The notes beneath the pieces were generated by a model. The model made no database searches, was not told the DNA's origin, and saw only the letters and a program-made list of their open reading frames with translations. From a virus: a stretch of 60,226 nucleotides of DNA. The DNA is taken from positions 1-60,226 of the IMG/VR virus record IMGVR_UViG_3300021197_001319; one strand, 5' to 3'. Shown here piece by piece: positions 6,816-15,825 of this stretch (positions are counted from its first letter, which is position 1; each line of letters begins with the position of its first letter). Made by a program: the position numbers and the translations under genes.

Positions 6816-9800
6816 ATGGCACTAATATCACCAGGCGTAGAAGTTACAGTTATTGATGAAAGTAACTATGCTCCATCAGCCGCAGGCACAGTAGCAGCAA
6901 TTGTTATTGCAACTGCACAAGATAAGACAAGTGGTACAGGCACAGGCACTGCTTCAGGAACAACTGCAGCAAATGCTGGAAGTACCTTCTTAATTGGAAG
7001 CCAGAGAGAACTTACAAGTACTTTCGGTAATCCAACATTTTACAACACTGCAGCAGGATCACCTATCAATGGTTATGAATTGAATGAATATGGTTTGATG
7101 GCTGCATACAGTTTATTAGGTGTAAGCAACAGAGCATATGTAATTCGTGCAGATGTAGACCTTGCACAATTAGTAAGTAGCACAAGTAGACCACTTGGAA
7201 ATCCAACAAACGGTACAGTTTGGTGGGATGTAAGTTCTGATACACGCTGGGGAATATTTGAGTGGAACCAAAGTACAGGTGCATTTACAAATAAAGTCCC
7301 AACAGTTATTACAACTACAACAGATTTAGATGGCGGTGTTCCGAAAACTTCAATTGGTGCAATTGGTGATTATGCATTGGTTGCAACAAACACAAGCAAT
7401 CCTGTTTATTACAAGAACCGCAGTAATGCATGGGTGCTTGTAGGTAGTGCGGCATGGATGATTTCACACCCAACAATTTCAGGCACAGTTGCAAGTCCAA
7501 GATTTACACAGGGCAACACAATTACAATTAACGGCACCACTGTTACAATGATAGGCAGTACTGTAACTGACCTAAAGACAAGCATTAACAATGCAAGCAT
7601 TACAGGTGTTACAGCAGATGTGCATGATAACAAAATTGAAATTTATGCTAACGCTACGGCAGTAGGTGTAGACAGTAATGCAGACGGAAAAATTGTTATT
7701 GCTAACGGAAGTGGTTCAGTCCTTACAGATGCAGGCTTGACAGCAGGCACATATGCAAGACCACTTATTGCACAGGATCCACATTATACAGTTCCAGCAT
7801 GGAAGTCAACAGACACTGTTCCACGTCCAGCAGGAAGTGTATGGGTTAAAACAACAAGCAGTAATCTAGGATTCCTAGCAGATGTAAGTTCATATAGTAG
7901 CAGTACAGCATTATTTGGAAGTGCAAGTGCTCCAGCATATACAAACGATCAGACTGCACTTAAGAACCTAGACACAGGCGGTGGTAGTGATATTACAGCA
8001 GGTAGTTTTTATATTCAATATGATGTAAGTGAAGATGATACTGTAACATATAAGTTATTCAAACGCTACAGTTCAGGAGCATTGGAAGTCACAGGCACTG
8101 TAACAACTGCATCACTAACTGGAGGTAACAAATTTACAATCCAAGCAAGTGTAGCAAACAGCGCAACACTTAGCACTGCAGTAGAAGTAACACTTAGTGG
8201 TGCAACACTTACAACACTAGCAACAGATATTAACGGTGCAAATGTTGCAAACGTTAGTGCTAGTATACTAAGCACAGGTGCTATACAGATTAAGCATGCA
8301 CTAGGCGGTGTAATTGTATTGAAAGACACAACTGGTACTCCACTAGCAACTGCAGGTATTAGTACAGCAATTACTACTAAGCAGGTTCGTGCAGGAAATG
8401 ACAGTGACCTAATTCTTAGTAACTGGATTGCAGATACATACACTGCAAGTACAAGTGCTCCAAGTGCAAATCCAACTGATCTAACATATTGGTATCATGG
8501 TGGATTCGAAGCAGACATTATGGTACACAATGGTACAACTTGGAAGGGCTATCACAATATAACTGATACTCGTGGATTTGCACTAGCAAATACAGATCCA
8601 GAAGGTGTAATTTTTAGTACTACAGAACCAACAACACAGAGCGATGATAGTGCGTTAGTCAACGGTGATTTGTGGATTAACACAAGTGATCTTGAGAATT
8701 ATCCAGCACTTTACAGACGTGAGACTGTAAGTGGTGAAGCAAAATGGGTATTAATTGATAAAACAGACAACACAACTGAAAATGGTATCATCTTTGGTGA
8801 TGCACGTTTTATGGGCGATGGCACAACTGATGTTGTTACAGGAACAATTCCAACAACTAAAACATTGTTAACAAGCGATTACTTGGATATTGATCGCCCT
8901 GATCCAACAATTTATCCACGTGGCATGCTACTGTTTAACACACGCCGTAGTTCATATGGTGTAAAGCAGTTTAGAAGCGACTACTTGTCACGCACTAACT
9001 TTAGTGACACAAGTGTATACCCAACACTTCCTACAGAAAAGGATGCATGGGTAACATCAAGTGGAAGTACATTTGGACGCAAAGCAGTTCGTAGTGTTGT
9101 TTCAACAGAAATGAAATCTGCACTGGATGCAAGCACAGAACTTCGTGAAGATGCAAGACTGTTTAATGCTATTGCAGCACCTGGGTACCCAGAGCTAATT
9201 AGCAACATGGTTGCTCTGAATAATGACAGACGCCAAACAGCATTTGTAATTGGTGATACACCAATGAGATTGGCAGCAACAAGCACTGCTATTGAAAACT
9301 ATGCAACTAACACAGCGGCAGCATCAGACAACAATGAGGATGGACTAGTAACTAGTGATCCTTACTTGGGTGTGTTTTATCCAAGTGCTACAACAAATGA
9401 CCTAAGTGGCAATACAATTGTTGTCCCAGCAAGTCATATGATGTTGCGCACACTTGCAAGAAGCGATGATATTAGTTTCCCATGGTTTGCACCAGCAGGA
9501 TCACGTCGTGGACTAGTAGACAATGTTGCAAGTATTGGTTATATTAATGCAACAACAGGTGCATTTGTTAATGACAACATTCGTGAGAGTGTAAGAGATA
9601 CACTATACACTAATCGCATTAATCCAATTGCATTCTTTAACGGTGCAGGTATACTTAACTACGGTAACAAGACTCGTGCAGCAAGCACAAGTGCATTGGA
9701 TCGTATTAACGTAGCACGTTTGACAGGTTATCTCAGACGACAAATGCAGGATATTGCAACAGGATTTGTGTTTGAACCAAACGATAAGATCACCAGAGAC

Positions 9801-10040
9801 GAGATCAAACAACAGGTCGAACAAACTCTCAATGATTTGGTTGCAAAGCGTGGTGTATTCGATTACTTGGTAGTATGTGATGAAACTAACAATACTCCAG
9901 ATAGAATTGATCGTAATGAACTGTATGTTGACATTGCTATTGAACCTACAAAGGCTGCGGAATTTATCTTTATTCCAATCAGACTTAAGAACACAGGTGA
10001 AATTGCAAGTGGAAACCTAGCAGCAACACAAACAGTGTAA
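6816..10040 (+). CDS. gp18: Tail sheath protein gp18-like, enlarged
   Basis: A 1074-residue protein, against about 659 in T4. I place the start at ATG 6816 (MALISPGVEVTVIDES), which has GAGGAAG upstream; an in-frame TTG at 6801 sits on that site and is unlikely. The ends match contractile sheath proteins: the N-terminal SPGVEV(T)VID and the C-terminal block YLRRQMQDIATGFVFEPND through VFDYLVVCDE and ELYVDIAIEP, which makes the conserved core around the tube. The middle, roughly residues 120-650, is rich in Ser, Thr, Ala, Gly and Asn and consists of inserted beta-type domains likely exposed on the tail surface. The gene is followed by a strong terminator at 10056. Confidence 0.93.
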   Translation: MALISPGVEVTVIDESNYAPSAAGTVAAIVIATAQDKTSGTGTGTASGTTAANAGSTFLIGSQRELTSTFGNPTFYNTAAGSPINGYELNEYGLMAAYSLLGVSNRAYVIRADVDLAQLVSSTSRPLGNPTNGTVWWDVSSDTRWGIFEWNQSTGAFTNKVPTVITTTTDLDGGVPKTSIGAIGDYALVATNTSNPVYYKNRSNAWVLVGSAAWMISHPTISGTVASPRFTQGNTITINGTTVTMIGSTVTDLKTSINNASITGVTADVHDNKIEIYANATAVGVDSNADGKIVIANGSGSVLTDAGLTAGTYARPLIAQDPHYTVPAWKSTDTVPRPAGSVWVKTTSSNLGFLADVSSYSSSTALFGSASAPAYTNDQTALKNLDTGGGSDITAGSFYIQYDVSEDDTVTYKLFKRYSSGALEVTGTVTTASLTGGNKFTIQASVANSATLSTAVEVTLSGATLTTLATDINGANVANVSASILSTGAIQIKHALGGVIVLKDTTGTPLATAGISTAITTKQVRAGNDSDLILSNWIADTYTASTSAPSANPTDLTYWYHGGFEADIMVHNGTTWKGYHNITDTRGFALANTDPEGVIFSTTEPTTQSDDSALVNGDLWINTSDLENYPALYRRETVSGEAKWVLIDKTDNTTENGIIFGDARFMGDGTTDVVTGTIPTTKTLLTSDYLDIDRPDPTIYPRGMLLFNTRRSSYGVKQFRSDYLSRTNFSDTSVYPTLPTEKDAWVTSSGSTFGRKAVRSVVSTEMKSALDASTELREDARLFNAIAAPGYPELISNMVALNNDRRQTAFVIGDTPMRLAATSTAIENYATNTAAASDNNEDGLVTSDPYLGVFYPSATTNDLSGNTIVVPASHMMLRTLARSDDISFPWFAPAGSRRGLVDNVASIGYINATTGAFVNDNIRESVRDTLYTNRINPIAFFNGAGILNYGNKTRAASTSALDRINVARLTGYLRRQMQDIATGFVFEPNDKITRDEIKQQVEQTLNDLVAKRGVFDYLVVCDETNNTPDRIDRNELYVDIAIEPTKAAEFIFIPIRLKNTGEIASGNLAATQTV

Positions 10041-10055
10041 AATAAAAAAAGTTTT

Positions 10056-10082
10056 GGGGGGCGGAAATGCCCCCCTTTTTTT
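10056..10082 (+). terminator. Rho-independent terminator after sheath gene
   Basis: A seven-pair stem, GGGGGGC with GCCCCCC, a six-base loop and seven T residues directly after. It separates the sheath from the tube gene, which has its own late box 14 bases further on. Confidence 0.92.
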
Positions 10083-10095
10083 ATGACTGGAATTA

Positions 10096-10103
10096 GATAA
10101 ATA
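10096..10103 (+). promoter_or_regulatory. Late promoter box GATAAATA for tail tube
   Basis: Late-type box between the sheath terminator and the tube gene. A leader with TAGGAG precedes the ATG at 10133. Confidence 0.7.
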
Positions 10104-10132
10104 CTTTTATAATTAGATAGGAGCGAAACGAC

Positions 10133-10750
10133 ATGTCAGTTTCATCATTAACAAAATTTACAGTCCCATTAGATGGTGATCAGAGTGCAGCAAGTCAAGG
10201 CTTGCTTATGCCAAAACTTAAATACCGCTTTCGTGCGTCATTTGAGAACTTTGGTGTAAGTAGTCCACGTACTGAAATGACTAAACAGGTACAGGATATT
10301 ACACGCCCAAGTGTAACATTCGAAGAATTTGAGATTCCTGTTTACAACAGTAGAGTGTATTTGATTGGCAAACATCAATGGGATACAGTTACAGTTAATC
10401 TACGTGACGATGTTAATGGAGGCGTAACTAAGTTATGCGGAGAGCAAGTACAGAAACAGTTTGATATGATGGAGCAAAGCAGTGCTAGTTCAGGTATCGA
10501 CTACAAGTTCATTACACGTTTTGAAGTACTAGACGGTGGAAATGGTGCAAATGCACCAAGTGTACTTGAAACCTGGGAACTATACGGTTGCTTTATTCAA
10601 AACATCAACTATGGTGATTTAAACTATGCAAGTCAGGAAGCAGCAACAGTTGCAATGACTATTAGATTTGATAACGCTGTTCAATCACCACTGGGTGATG
10701 GCGTTGGTTCAAGTGTAGCGAGAACACTGGGTCAAACTATTACTGGCTAA
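10133..10750 (+). CDS. gp19: Tail tube protein gp19-like
   Basis: A 205-residue protein. The pattern LKYRFRASFENFG, ITRPSVTFEEFEIPVYNS, HQWDTVTVNLRDDV and ETWELYGCFIQNINYGDLNY is that of the T4 gp19 tail tube family, whose hexamers stack into the DNA-conducting tube inside the sheath. The length is close to the cyanophage homologues and longer than T4 (163). It is driven by its own late box after the sheath terminator, which allows tube and sheath to be made at different rates. The next gene starts 12 bases later and codes for a paralogue. Confidence 0.93.
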   Translation: MSVSSLTKFTVPLDGDQSAASQGLLMPKLKYRFRASFENFGVSSPRTEMTKQVQDITRPSVTFEEFEIPVYNSRVYLIGKHQWDTVTVNLRDDVNGGVTKLCGEQVQKQFDMMEQSSASSGIDYKFITRFEVLDGGNGANAPSVLETWELYGCFIQNINYGDLNYASQEAATVAMTIRFDNAVQSPLGDGVGSSVARTLGQTITG

Positions 10751-10762
10751 TAGGAGTTTTCC

Positions 10763-11986
10763 ATGGCTAGTGTAAATAATTCACTATCACCTTTAACCTC
10801 AGGCGAAACAGTGCGTGACTACAAACATGCGTCACGCACTTTTGTTGACAATAACTTTGAACTACAGCCACGTCATGGTCATCTGTTTCATGTGGTATTT
10901 GAGTTTACCGCAGAAGCAGCAACACTTTTTAACACAATAGATCAACTTGAAATACCTATACTTGTTAAAAGTGTAGACCTTCCTACATATAGTATTGATG
11001 TACAAACACATAACCAGTACAATAGAAAAGTACAAAGTCATCATGCTATATCCTATAATCCTGTTAGCATACGATTCCATGATGATGTCAAAGAATTAAT
11101 TAGAACAATGTGGCACAAGTACTACATTTTCTACAATGCTGATCCAACTTATAGTTTAGATAGTAATGCCTATACCCCATATGACAAATACAGTAATCGT
11201 GTGCAACAACAGTGGGGACTTCAGCGAGGCAATAAACGTTTCTTTAAAAACATAAAAATATACAGTATGCACAATCACAAGTTTGCTGAATACACTCTTG
11301 TAAATCCTATGATTACTGCATTTAACCACGATAGTCATGCATATGCAAACAGTAGCCCGATGGAAAATATTATGCAATTAGCGTATGAAACTGTGAAATA
11401 TGCAACTGGATTTGTAAATGATATTACGCCGCGCGGCTTTGCTGATATACACTATGATGTAGAAGTAAGTGATCTTACTGAAGGTAATCCACAAACAGAA
11501 GCATTCATTGGAGGACAAACTAGAAGTGTTGCAGGTCAGGAAGCCACTGACTTGTTTAATGGTAATGTCATTGGTGTTATCAAAGATGCAGAAATAATAT
11601 ACAATGAAGAAAGATTTAACACAGGAAACGTTTTAACAGATACTATATCAATTTTTGCTAACAACTTACTAACGGGTAAAAAACTTACTAGTAATATACT
11701 GGTACCAGTAACTGGCGTTGTTGAAGCAGTTGGTGGTGCATATCTGGGAGAGTTGATTGGAGTAAATGAACAGGGAGATACTACAGGCACTGGTTTTGCT
11801 AATGTTATATCCAGTGGAGGTAAATCTATAGGACGTAATTTTGGTTCACCAAATAATACTGCATCCAACGATGTTGGTAATGCTAAGAAAATACCTAGCA
11901 ACCGCGGCACCATAAGTAATCCAAGCAGAATAAGTGATGCTGTTAGAACAATTGATAACTTTATAGATAGTAAACTGAACCGATAA
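10763..11986 (+). CDS. Tail-tube-fold paralogue, probable tube initiator or baseplate hub protein
   Basis: A 407-residue protein. Residues about 35-230 repeat the order of tail-tube motifs seen in the preceding gene: HLFHVVFEF, then LVKSVDLPTYSIDVQTHNQYN, then YNPVSIRFHDDV, then a late FADIHYDVEVSDL strand. The remaining C-terminal 170 residues are Gly/Ser/Asn rich with a hydrophobic helix (TGVVEAVGGAYLGELIGV). In T4, gp54 and gp48 use a related fold to start and cap the tube at the baseplate, so this is probably one of those. Which one cannot be decided by eye. It overlaps the next start by one base. Confidence 0.7.
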   Translation: MASVNNSLSPLTSGETVRDYKHASRTFVDNNFELQPRHGHLFHVVFEFTAEAATLFNTIDQLEIPILVKSVDLPTYSIDVQTHNQYNRKVQSHHAISYNPVSIRFHDDVKELIRTMWHKYYIFYNADPTYSLDSNAYTPYDKYSNRVQQQWGLQRGNKRFFKNIKIYSMHNHKFAEYTLVNPMITAFNHDSHAYANSSPMENIMQLAYETVKYATGFVNDITPRGFADIHYDVEVSDLTEGNPQTEAFIGGQTRSVAGQEATDLFNGNVIGVIKDAEIIYNEERFNTGNVLTDTISIFANNLLTGKKLTSNILVPVTGVVEAVGGAYLGELIGVNEQGDTTGTGFANVISSGGKSIGRNFGSPNNTASNDVGNAKKIPSNRGTISNPSRISDAVRTIDNFIDSKLNR

Positions 11987-12357
11987 TGTCACAAGTAACA
12001 AATTTACCATTAATAGATCCCGCAGATAATTTTGATCAACGTGTACAAGATTATTTTGTAAATTATTTTAGTGCGCCTATTAGCATGAATCAGAATGAAT
12101 ATGAAGTTGCAAAAAGTTTCTTCGTTAATCGTACTGCAAATGAAGATGCGGCGGCAGCACTTACTGCAGCGGTTATCCAAGCAGCAAACGAACTTAATAT
12201 ACATATAGTTGATATTATTAACGAGTTTGAAAAAACAGGCGATCTAAAAAGTGCAATCCCAACTTTTCTTAATCTAAGTAGGAGAACAACTAGTCTGCTT
12301 GGGTATGAACAAGAAATAAGTCCAAATGAGAATATAGCCCGCCAAGTGGTGGCATAG
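11986..12357 (+). CDS. Conserved virion-type protein, unknown function
   Basis: A 123-residue protein, mostly helical, starting at an ATG that overlaps the upstream stop (TAATG). It contains the segments NFDQRVQDYFVNYF and ANEDAAAALTAAVIQAANE and ends LLGYEQEISPNENIARQ. Proteins of this size and pattern occur in tail or baseplate operons of marine T4-like phages, where they are labelled virion structural. The role here is inferred from its place between the tube paralogue and gp4. It abuts the next gene without a gap. Confidence 0.65.
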   Translation: MSQVTNLPLIDPADNFDQRVQDYFVNYFSAPISMNQNEYEVAKSFFVNRTANEDAAAALTAAVIQAANELNIHIVDIINEFEKTGDLKSAIPTFLNLSRRTTSLLGYEQEISPNENIARQVVA

Positions 12358-12798
12358 ATGTTTAGTCGTAACAAATATGCTAATGGCGTATATAGCATTA
12401 CAAATACAGAAAAATACAGTGGAACCAAAGCACCTCGATATCGCAGTGGATGGGAACACGCCTTTATGCGCTTCTGTGACAATAATCCTAGTGTAATAAG
12501 TTGGGCAAGTGAAGGTATACAAATACCCTATCGTAATCCTCTCACAGGAAAAGGCACAGTGTATGTGCCTGATTTTGTTGTAGTATATCAAGACAAGCGT
12601 GGCAACAAGCATGCTGAACTTATTGAGATTAAACCAAAATCACAAACTATGCTTACCGAAAAGACTAGAGAAAAAGAAAAACTTGCCATTGCTATTAACC
12701 ACGCAAAGTGGGAAGCGGCTGCAAAGTGGGCAAAGCACAAAGGTTTACGCTTTAGAGTAGTTACAGAAGATGATATTTTCCACAACGGTAAACGCTAA
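12358..12798 (+). CDS. gp4: Head completion protein gp4-like
   Basis: A 146-residue protein close in length to T4 gp4 (150). It opens MFSRNKYANGVYSITNTEKY, then PRYRSGWEHAFMRFCD, then VPDFVVVY and ELIEIKPKSQ. The E...D...ExK arrangement resembles a TnsA- or restriction-type nuclease core, as known for this family. gp4 acts on the filled head before tail joining. The start ATG follows the preceding TAG directly, so coupling is likely. It lies just before the terminase genes. Confidence 0.88.
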   Translation: MFSRNKYANGVYSITNTEKYSGTKAPRYRSGWEHAFMRFCDNNPSVISWASEGIQIPYRNPLTGKGTVYVPDFVVVYQDKRGNKHAELIEIKPKSQTMLTEKTREKEKLAIAINHAKWEAAAKWAKHKGLRFRVVTEDDIFHNGKR

Positions 12799-12812
12799 GG
12801 ATAACTATTAGT

Positions 12813-13325
12813 ATGACAAAAAAACTAGAAGAACTTTTTAATATAGAACCTGCAGATGAACTTGATATTACAGCAGAAGAAAACACAGTTGTAGTAGAGG
12901 CAGTAACAGCAGATGATATACCACAACTACAAACAGCATTAACAAACGTTGATAAAATTGATGCAGCGTTGCCCAGTGTGCGTGAACTTGATACCAGTGA
13001 TAAAGAAATGGACGACATTGCTTTGCTTGCACAAGATACATTTAAAGACTTAATGGACCTAGGCATGAATGTTGATAGTAGATTCAGTGGTGAAATATTT
13101 AGTAATGCAAGTCGTATGCTGGACACAGCCCTGAGTGCAAAGAGTGCAAAGATTAATAAAAAGTTACGCATGGTTGATTTACAACTTAAAAAAGCAACAT
13201 TAGATGCTAGACTTGCTAAGGAAGCAAGTGCAAGAGGTGAGGATGTTGAAGATGGACAAGGGCAATCTGTAGACCGTAATCAACTACTTATGGAAATTTT
13301 AGGTAGAAATACTGAACAAAAGTAA
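12813..13325 (+). CDS. gp16: Terminase small subunit gp16-like
   Basis: A 170-residue protein near the T4 gp16 length (164). The acidic N-terminus (LEELFNIEPADEL) is followed by a central helical pair (DTFKDLMDLGMNV and EIFSNASRMLDTALSAKSAK) and a long helix KKLRMVDLQLKKATLDARL. This is the layout of gp16, whose central coiled-coil forms a ring that recognises DNA and stimulates gp17. The upstream neighbour is gp4 and gp17 lies 3.3 kb downstream; in T4 they are adjacent, so four or five genes are inserted here. Confidence 0.75.
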   Translation: MTKKLEELFNIEPADELDITAEENTVVVEAVTADDIPQLQTALTNVDKIDAALPSVRELDTSDKEMDDIALLAQDTFKDLMDLGMNVDSRFSGEIFSNASRMLDTALSAKSAKINKKLRMVDLQLKKATLDARLAKEASARGEDVEDGQGQSVDRNQLLMEILGRNTEQK

Positions 13326-13331
13326 TAAATA
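13324..13331 (+). promoter_or_regulatory. Late promoter box AATAAATA
   Basis: Overlaps the gp16 stop codon and lies 25 bases before the next ATG, with AAGGAA in between. Confidence 0.6.
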
Positions 13332-13356
13332 CACTATTACATTAAGGAATACAGCA

Positions 13357-13923
13357 ATGAAAAGTTTTAAGAGTTACCTCGTTGAGAATGAACAAACCTA
13401 TAAGTTTCGTATCAAAATGGCTGAAAATCTCAGTGACGAAACAATGGATGCACTAGAATCTGCTTTACAAAAGTATGAAATGAAAAGCATTAGTAAGCCA
13501 AAGAAAACTCCTATACAAGAACATCCAATGGATTTTCAAACATTGCAAAATGCAGAAGTGTTTATCATGGATGCAGAATTAACTTATCCTGTTACTGCAC
13601 ATCAGTTATTTGAATATATCTCACAAACAGTTGGTGTCCCAGCAAGTCACTTGGTAGTAATTAATCAGGATCATCCAGAAGAAATGGCTCGTGAAGAAGC
13701 ACTAAAAGAAGAAGAATATGAATCAGTGCTTGAAACAGACTATGCAGAAACAGACAATGCTAAAGATAGTTTTGGTGATGACTACAACGAGAACATGCTT
13801 AAGGCTATTGAAAGTCGTAAGATGGAATATGCTGCAGTATTTTCAGATAAACAGGATTACAGTGGTCCAAAGACAGAAGATCCATCAACAGCAAGTATGA
13901 TGTCAGATAGAGGCAGTGTATAA
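13357..13923 (+). CDS. Conserved phage protein of unknown function, probable head-associated
   Basis: A 188-residue acidic protein. The start MKSFKSYLVENEQTYKFRIK resembles the MK(S/T)FK.YL.E beginning common in head and prohead-core proteins of T4-like phages. A mid segment (VTAHQLFEYISQTVGVPASHLVVIN) looks like a small alpha/beta domain, and the C-terminal third is acidic and likely flexible. It is behind a late box and between the terminase subunits. A structural or assembly role is inference. It overlaps the next gene by one base. Confidence 0.65.
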   Translation: MKSFKSYLVENEQTYKFRIKMAENLSDETMDALESALQKYEMKSISKPKKTPIQEHPMDFQTLQNAEVFIMDAELTYPVTAHQLFEYISQTVGVPASHLVVINQDHPEEMAREEALKEEEYESVLETDYAETDNAKDSFGDDYNENMLKAIESRKMEYAAVFSDKQDYSGPKTEDPSTASMMSDRGSV

Positions 13924-15167
13924 TGCAAGACTTATATAAAGCAATTGATGCACTAAATGAAATTACACAGCAAGAACGTGACGCAATGCGAGCAGCAGCA
14001 AAAGCAGACGTTGCTGCAGTAAGACAAGCAACAACAGGCAAAGCACCACCTCCAACAAAAGCAGACATGTACAAGGATGTTGCAGATTTTGCAAAACAAC
14101 AAAGAGCTCAAAGCAAAGCAGATGGATATGCAACCAGGGACGAATACAATGCAGCATATCAAAAGAATCTTGATGCACTTTCAGCCGCTGGCGTTGACAT
14201 GGAAAAAATTAGTGCAACAGCAAATCAAATGATGAAAACTGAAAAAGGTGCTGCAAGACTTGCTAAAATGGGTATAAAAGATGATGATGATTTGCTTTCA
14301 TATGCAATGATGAAGGCAGGTATAAAAGATATGACACCTGACAAGTATACTGCTACAGATTTTGCAATTACAGATATACCCGAAGGCGAAGAATTAGATG
14401 AGCGTGTAACTTATAATACACTTGCTAAACTAAGCGGTATTAAAGATCCTAATAAAATTTACCCTGGGCAAAAGATCACACTGCCAGGCGGTGGAAGTTA
14501 CACTGTAAAAAGTGGCGATACACTAAGCGGCATTGCACAGGACTTTAGACTTAAAAAAATTGGACAACCTAAATCAGGTAAATTAGATGATCCAACAACT
14601 AAGTTACCGCAAGTACCTAAAAAGTCAGGTAAATTAGATGATCCAACAACTAAGTTACCGCAAGTACCTACAATAGAGCCAGGCGATGAGCCAGGCGATT
14701 TTAATATTTCAACAAATAAAAAAGATGCAGGCGATGACACTGATGATATGCTTAACAAGTATGCTTTTTTACGCGGCAGAGATTATAAACTAGATCCTAA
14801 AAGTGTAAAACAACCGCCTAAGAAAGAACGTGGCAAAAGTTTGTTTAAACAAATTGGAGACTTTGTAAAAGGCACTAAAGCGTATAATATTGCAACAACT
14901 AATCCAGAGCCAACAAAAATTCCTGCTACTGTACAGGGCCGTGAAGTTGATTTAGCAAATCCAAAGACTGCTGGTGTTGACCTAGGCAATTACGGTGATA
15001 CAAGTAAGATGAGTGTTATGGATTTAGCAAGAAAGATGGACGCTGATCCAAAACTTGCTGCTAGATCTGATGCTCAGAAACAAGCAGACATAGGTAAACA
15101 GGTAGCATTTAATGATGCGCAAAGAGCGGAAATAATGAAAAGACTAAAGAACCAAAGGAACCAATAG
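13923..15167 (+). CDS. LysM-domain protein with tandem linker repeat
   Basis: A 414-residue protein. The N-terminal 150 residues are helical and Ala/Lys rich. Around residues 160-220 there are two LysM-like segments: TYNTLAKLSGIKDPNKIYPGQKITLP, and then SYTVKSGDTLSGIAQDF, which appears to break off early. LysM binds peptidoglycan or chitin-type glycans. The second segment runs into a 17-residue unit (KSGKLDDPTTKLPQVP and one more residue) repeated in tandem, then a basic Pro-rich region. Late expression and position between terminase genes suggest a virion or lysis-related protein that touches the cell wall. No catalytic domain is visible. Confidence 0.7.
   Translation: MQDLYKAIDALNEITQQERDAMRAAAKADVAAVRQATTGKAPPPTKADMYKDVADFAKQQRAQSKADGYATRDEYNAAYQKNLDALSAAGVDMEKISATANQMMKTEKGAARLAKMGIKDDDDLLSYAMMKAGIKDMTPDKYTATDFAITDIPEGEELDERVTYNTLAKLSGIKDPNKIYPGQKITLPGGGSYTVKSGDTLSGIAQDFRLKKIGQPKSGKLDDPTTKLPQVPKKSGKLDDPTTKLPQVPTIEPGDEPGDFNISTNKKDAGDDTDDMLNKYAFLRGRDYKLDPKSVKQPPKKERGKSLFKQIGDFVKGTKAYNIATTNPEPTKIPATVQGREVDLANPKTAGVDLGNYGDTSKMSVMDLARKMDADPKLAARSDAQKQADIGKQVAFNDAQRAEIMKRLKNQRNQ
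14574..14669 (+). repeat. In-frame tandem repeat, 51-base unit, two copies
   Basis: Identical 45-base blocks at 14574-14618 and 14625-14669, spaced 51 bases apart, so each unit codes for 17 residues within the LysM protein. Exact identity suggests a recent duplication, and copy number may vary between relatives. Confidence 0.9.
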
Positions 15168-15177
15168 GAGAAAAGTA

Positions 15178-15825
15178 ATGGATATTGCTGAACTAAGAAC
15201 TAAACTAGACAGTATCGCAGCGGAACTCGCTGAACAAGACGTTCAGCAAGAAGAAATTGCAATTGAAGAACATCACGAAAAAGATGAAGATGGAAATGTT
15301 ATTCCTCACGATGATATTTCAGAAGAAGAAGTTGAAGAAGAAGCAGTTGAAGAACGAAAAAGTGACAAAGAACGCGAATCTGATATGATGAAACATGATT
15401 TATACTCACTTATGATAGGCGGACCAGCAGACAGTGGTATAGCAAAATTGCCTAGAAAAAATTTTAAAAAAGAAGAAGAAGTAGGAGAGGAAGAAGTTGA
15501 AGAAGCAATGATAGAGGTTCCTGTACAGGAACTTGCTGACATCATGCAACTTGCAGGCTATACTGATTATGCAGAACGTATTGAAGAGTATGCTAACGAA
15601 CCTGACGAACAGTATCAGGATGCAGAAGATCAGTTAATTGGTCTAAGTGGTGGACTCAACGGTCCTAAGAAAATGTATCCTGCTTCAGCACTAGGTGACA
15701 ATCCAATGGATCAAGAGCCACGTGAGATTGAAGAAGAAAATACAATGGAGGATGTAGAAGATAAACTTTATAGAAGTTATCAAGCATTCCTAGAAGAAGA
15801 AGAAATTAAGGTAGAAACAGAGTAA
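15178..15825 (+). CDS. Highly acidic protein, unknown function
   Basis: A 215-residue protein with long Glu runs (EEEVEEEAVEERKSDKERES and FKKEEEVGEEEVEEAMIEV). A short ordered segment, VPVQELADIMQLAGYTDYAERIEEY, looks like a helical hairpin. AGGAG precedes the ATG. Acidic, partly disordered proteins in this region of T4-like genomes often act as scaffold, core or DNA-mimic proteins, but nothing here proves any of these. The 3' end overlaps the convergent SGNH-like gene by 20 bases. Confidence 0.65.
   Translation: MDIAELRTKLDSIAAELAEQDVQQEEIAIEEHHEKDEDGNVIPHDDISEEEVEEEAVEERKSDKERESDMMKHDLYSLMIGGPADSGIAKLPRKNFKKEEEVGEEEVEEAMIEVPVQELADIMQLAGYTDYAERIEEYANEPDEQYQDAEDQLIGLSGGLNGPKKMYPASALGDNPMDQEPREIEEENTMEDVEDKLYRSYQAFLEEEEIKVETE

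Noticed and set aside
7409-9286. Several minus-strand open frames of 70-125 codons inside the sheath gene
   Set aside because: They are antisense to a clearly coding, conserved gene, have low-complexity hydrophobic translations and no ribosome binding sites.
12090-12612. Minus-strand frames of 130 and 112 codons opposite gp4 and its neighbour
   Set aside because: gp4 is well recognised on the plus strand, and the antisense frames have no motif or promoter.
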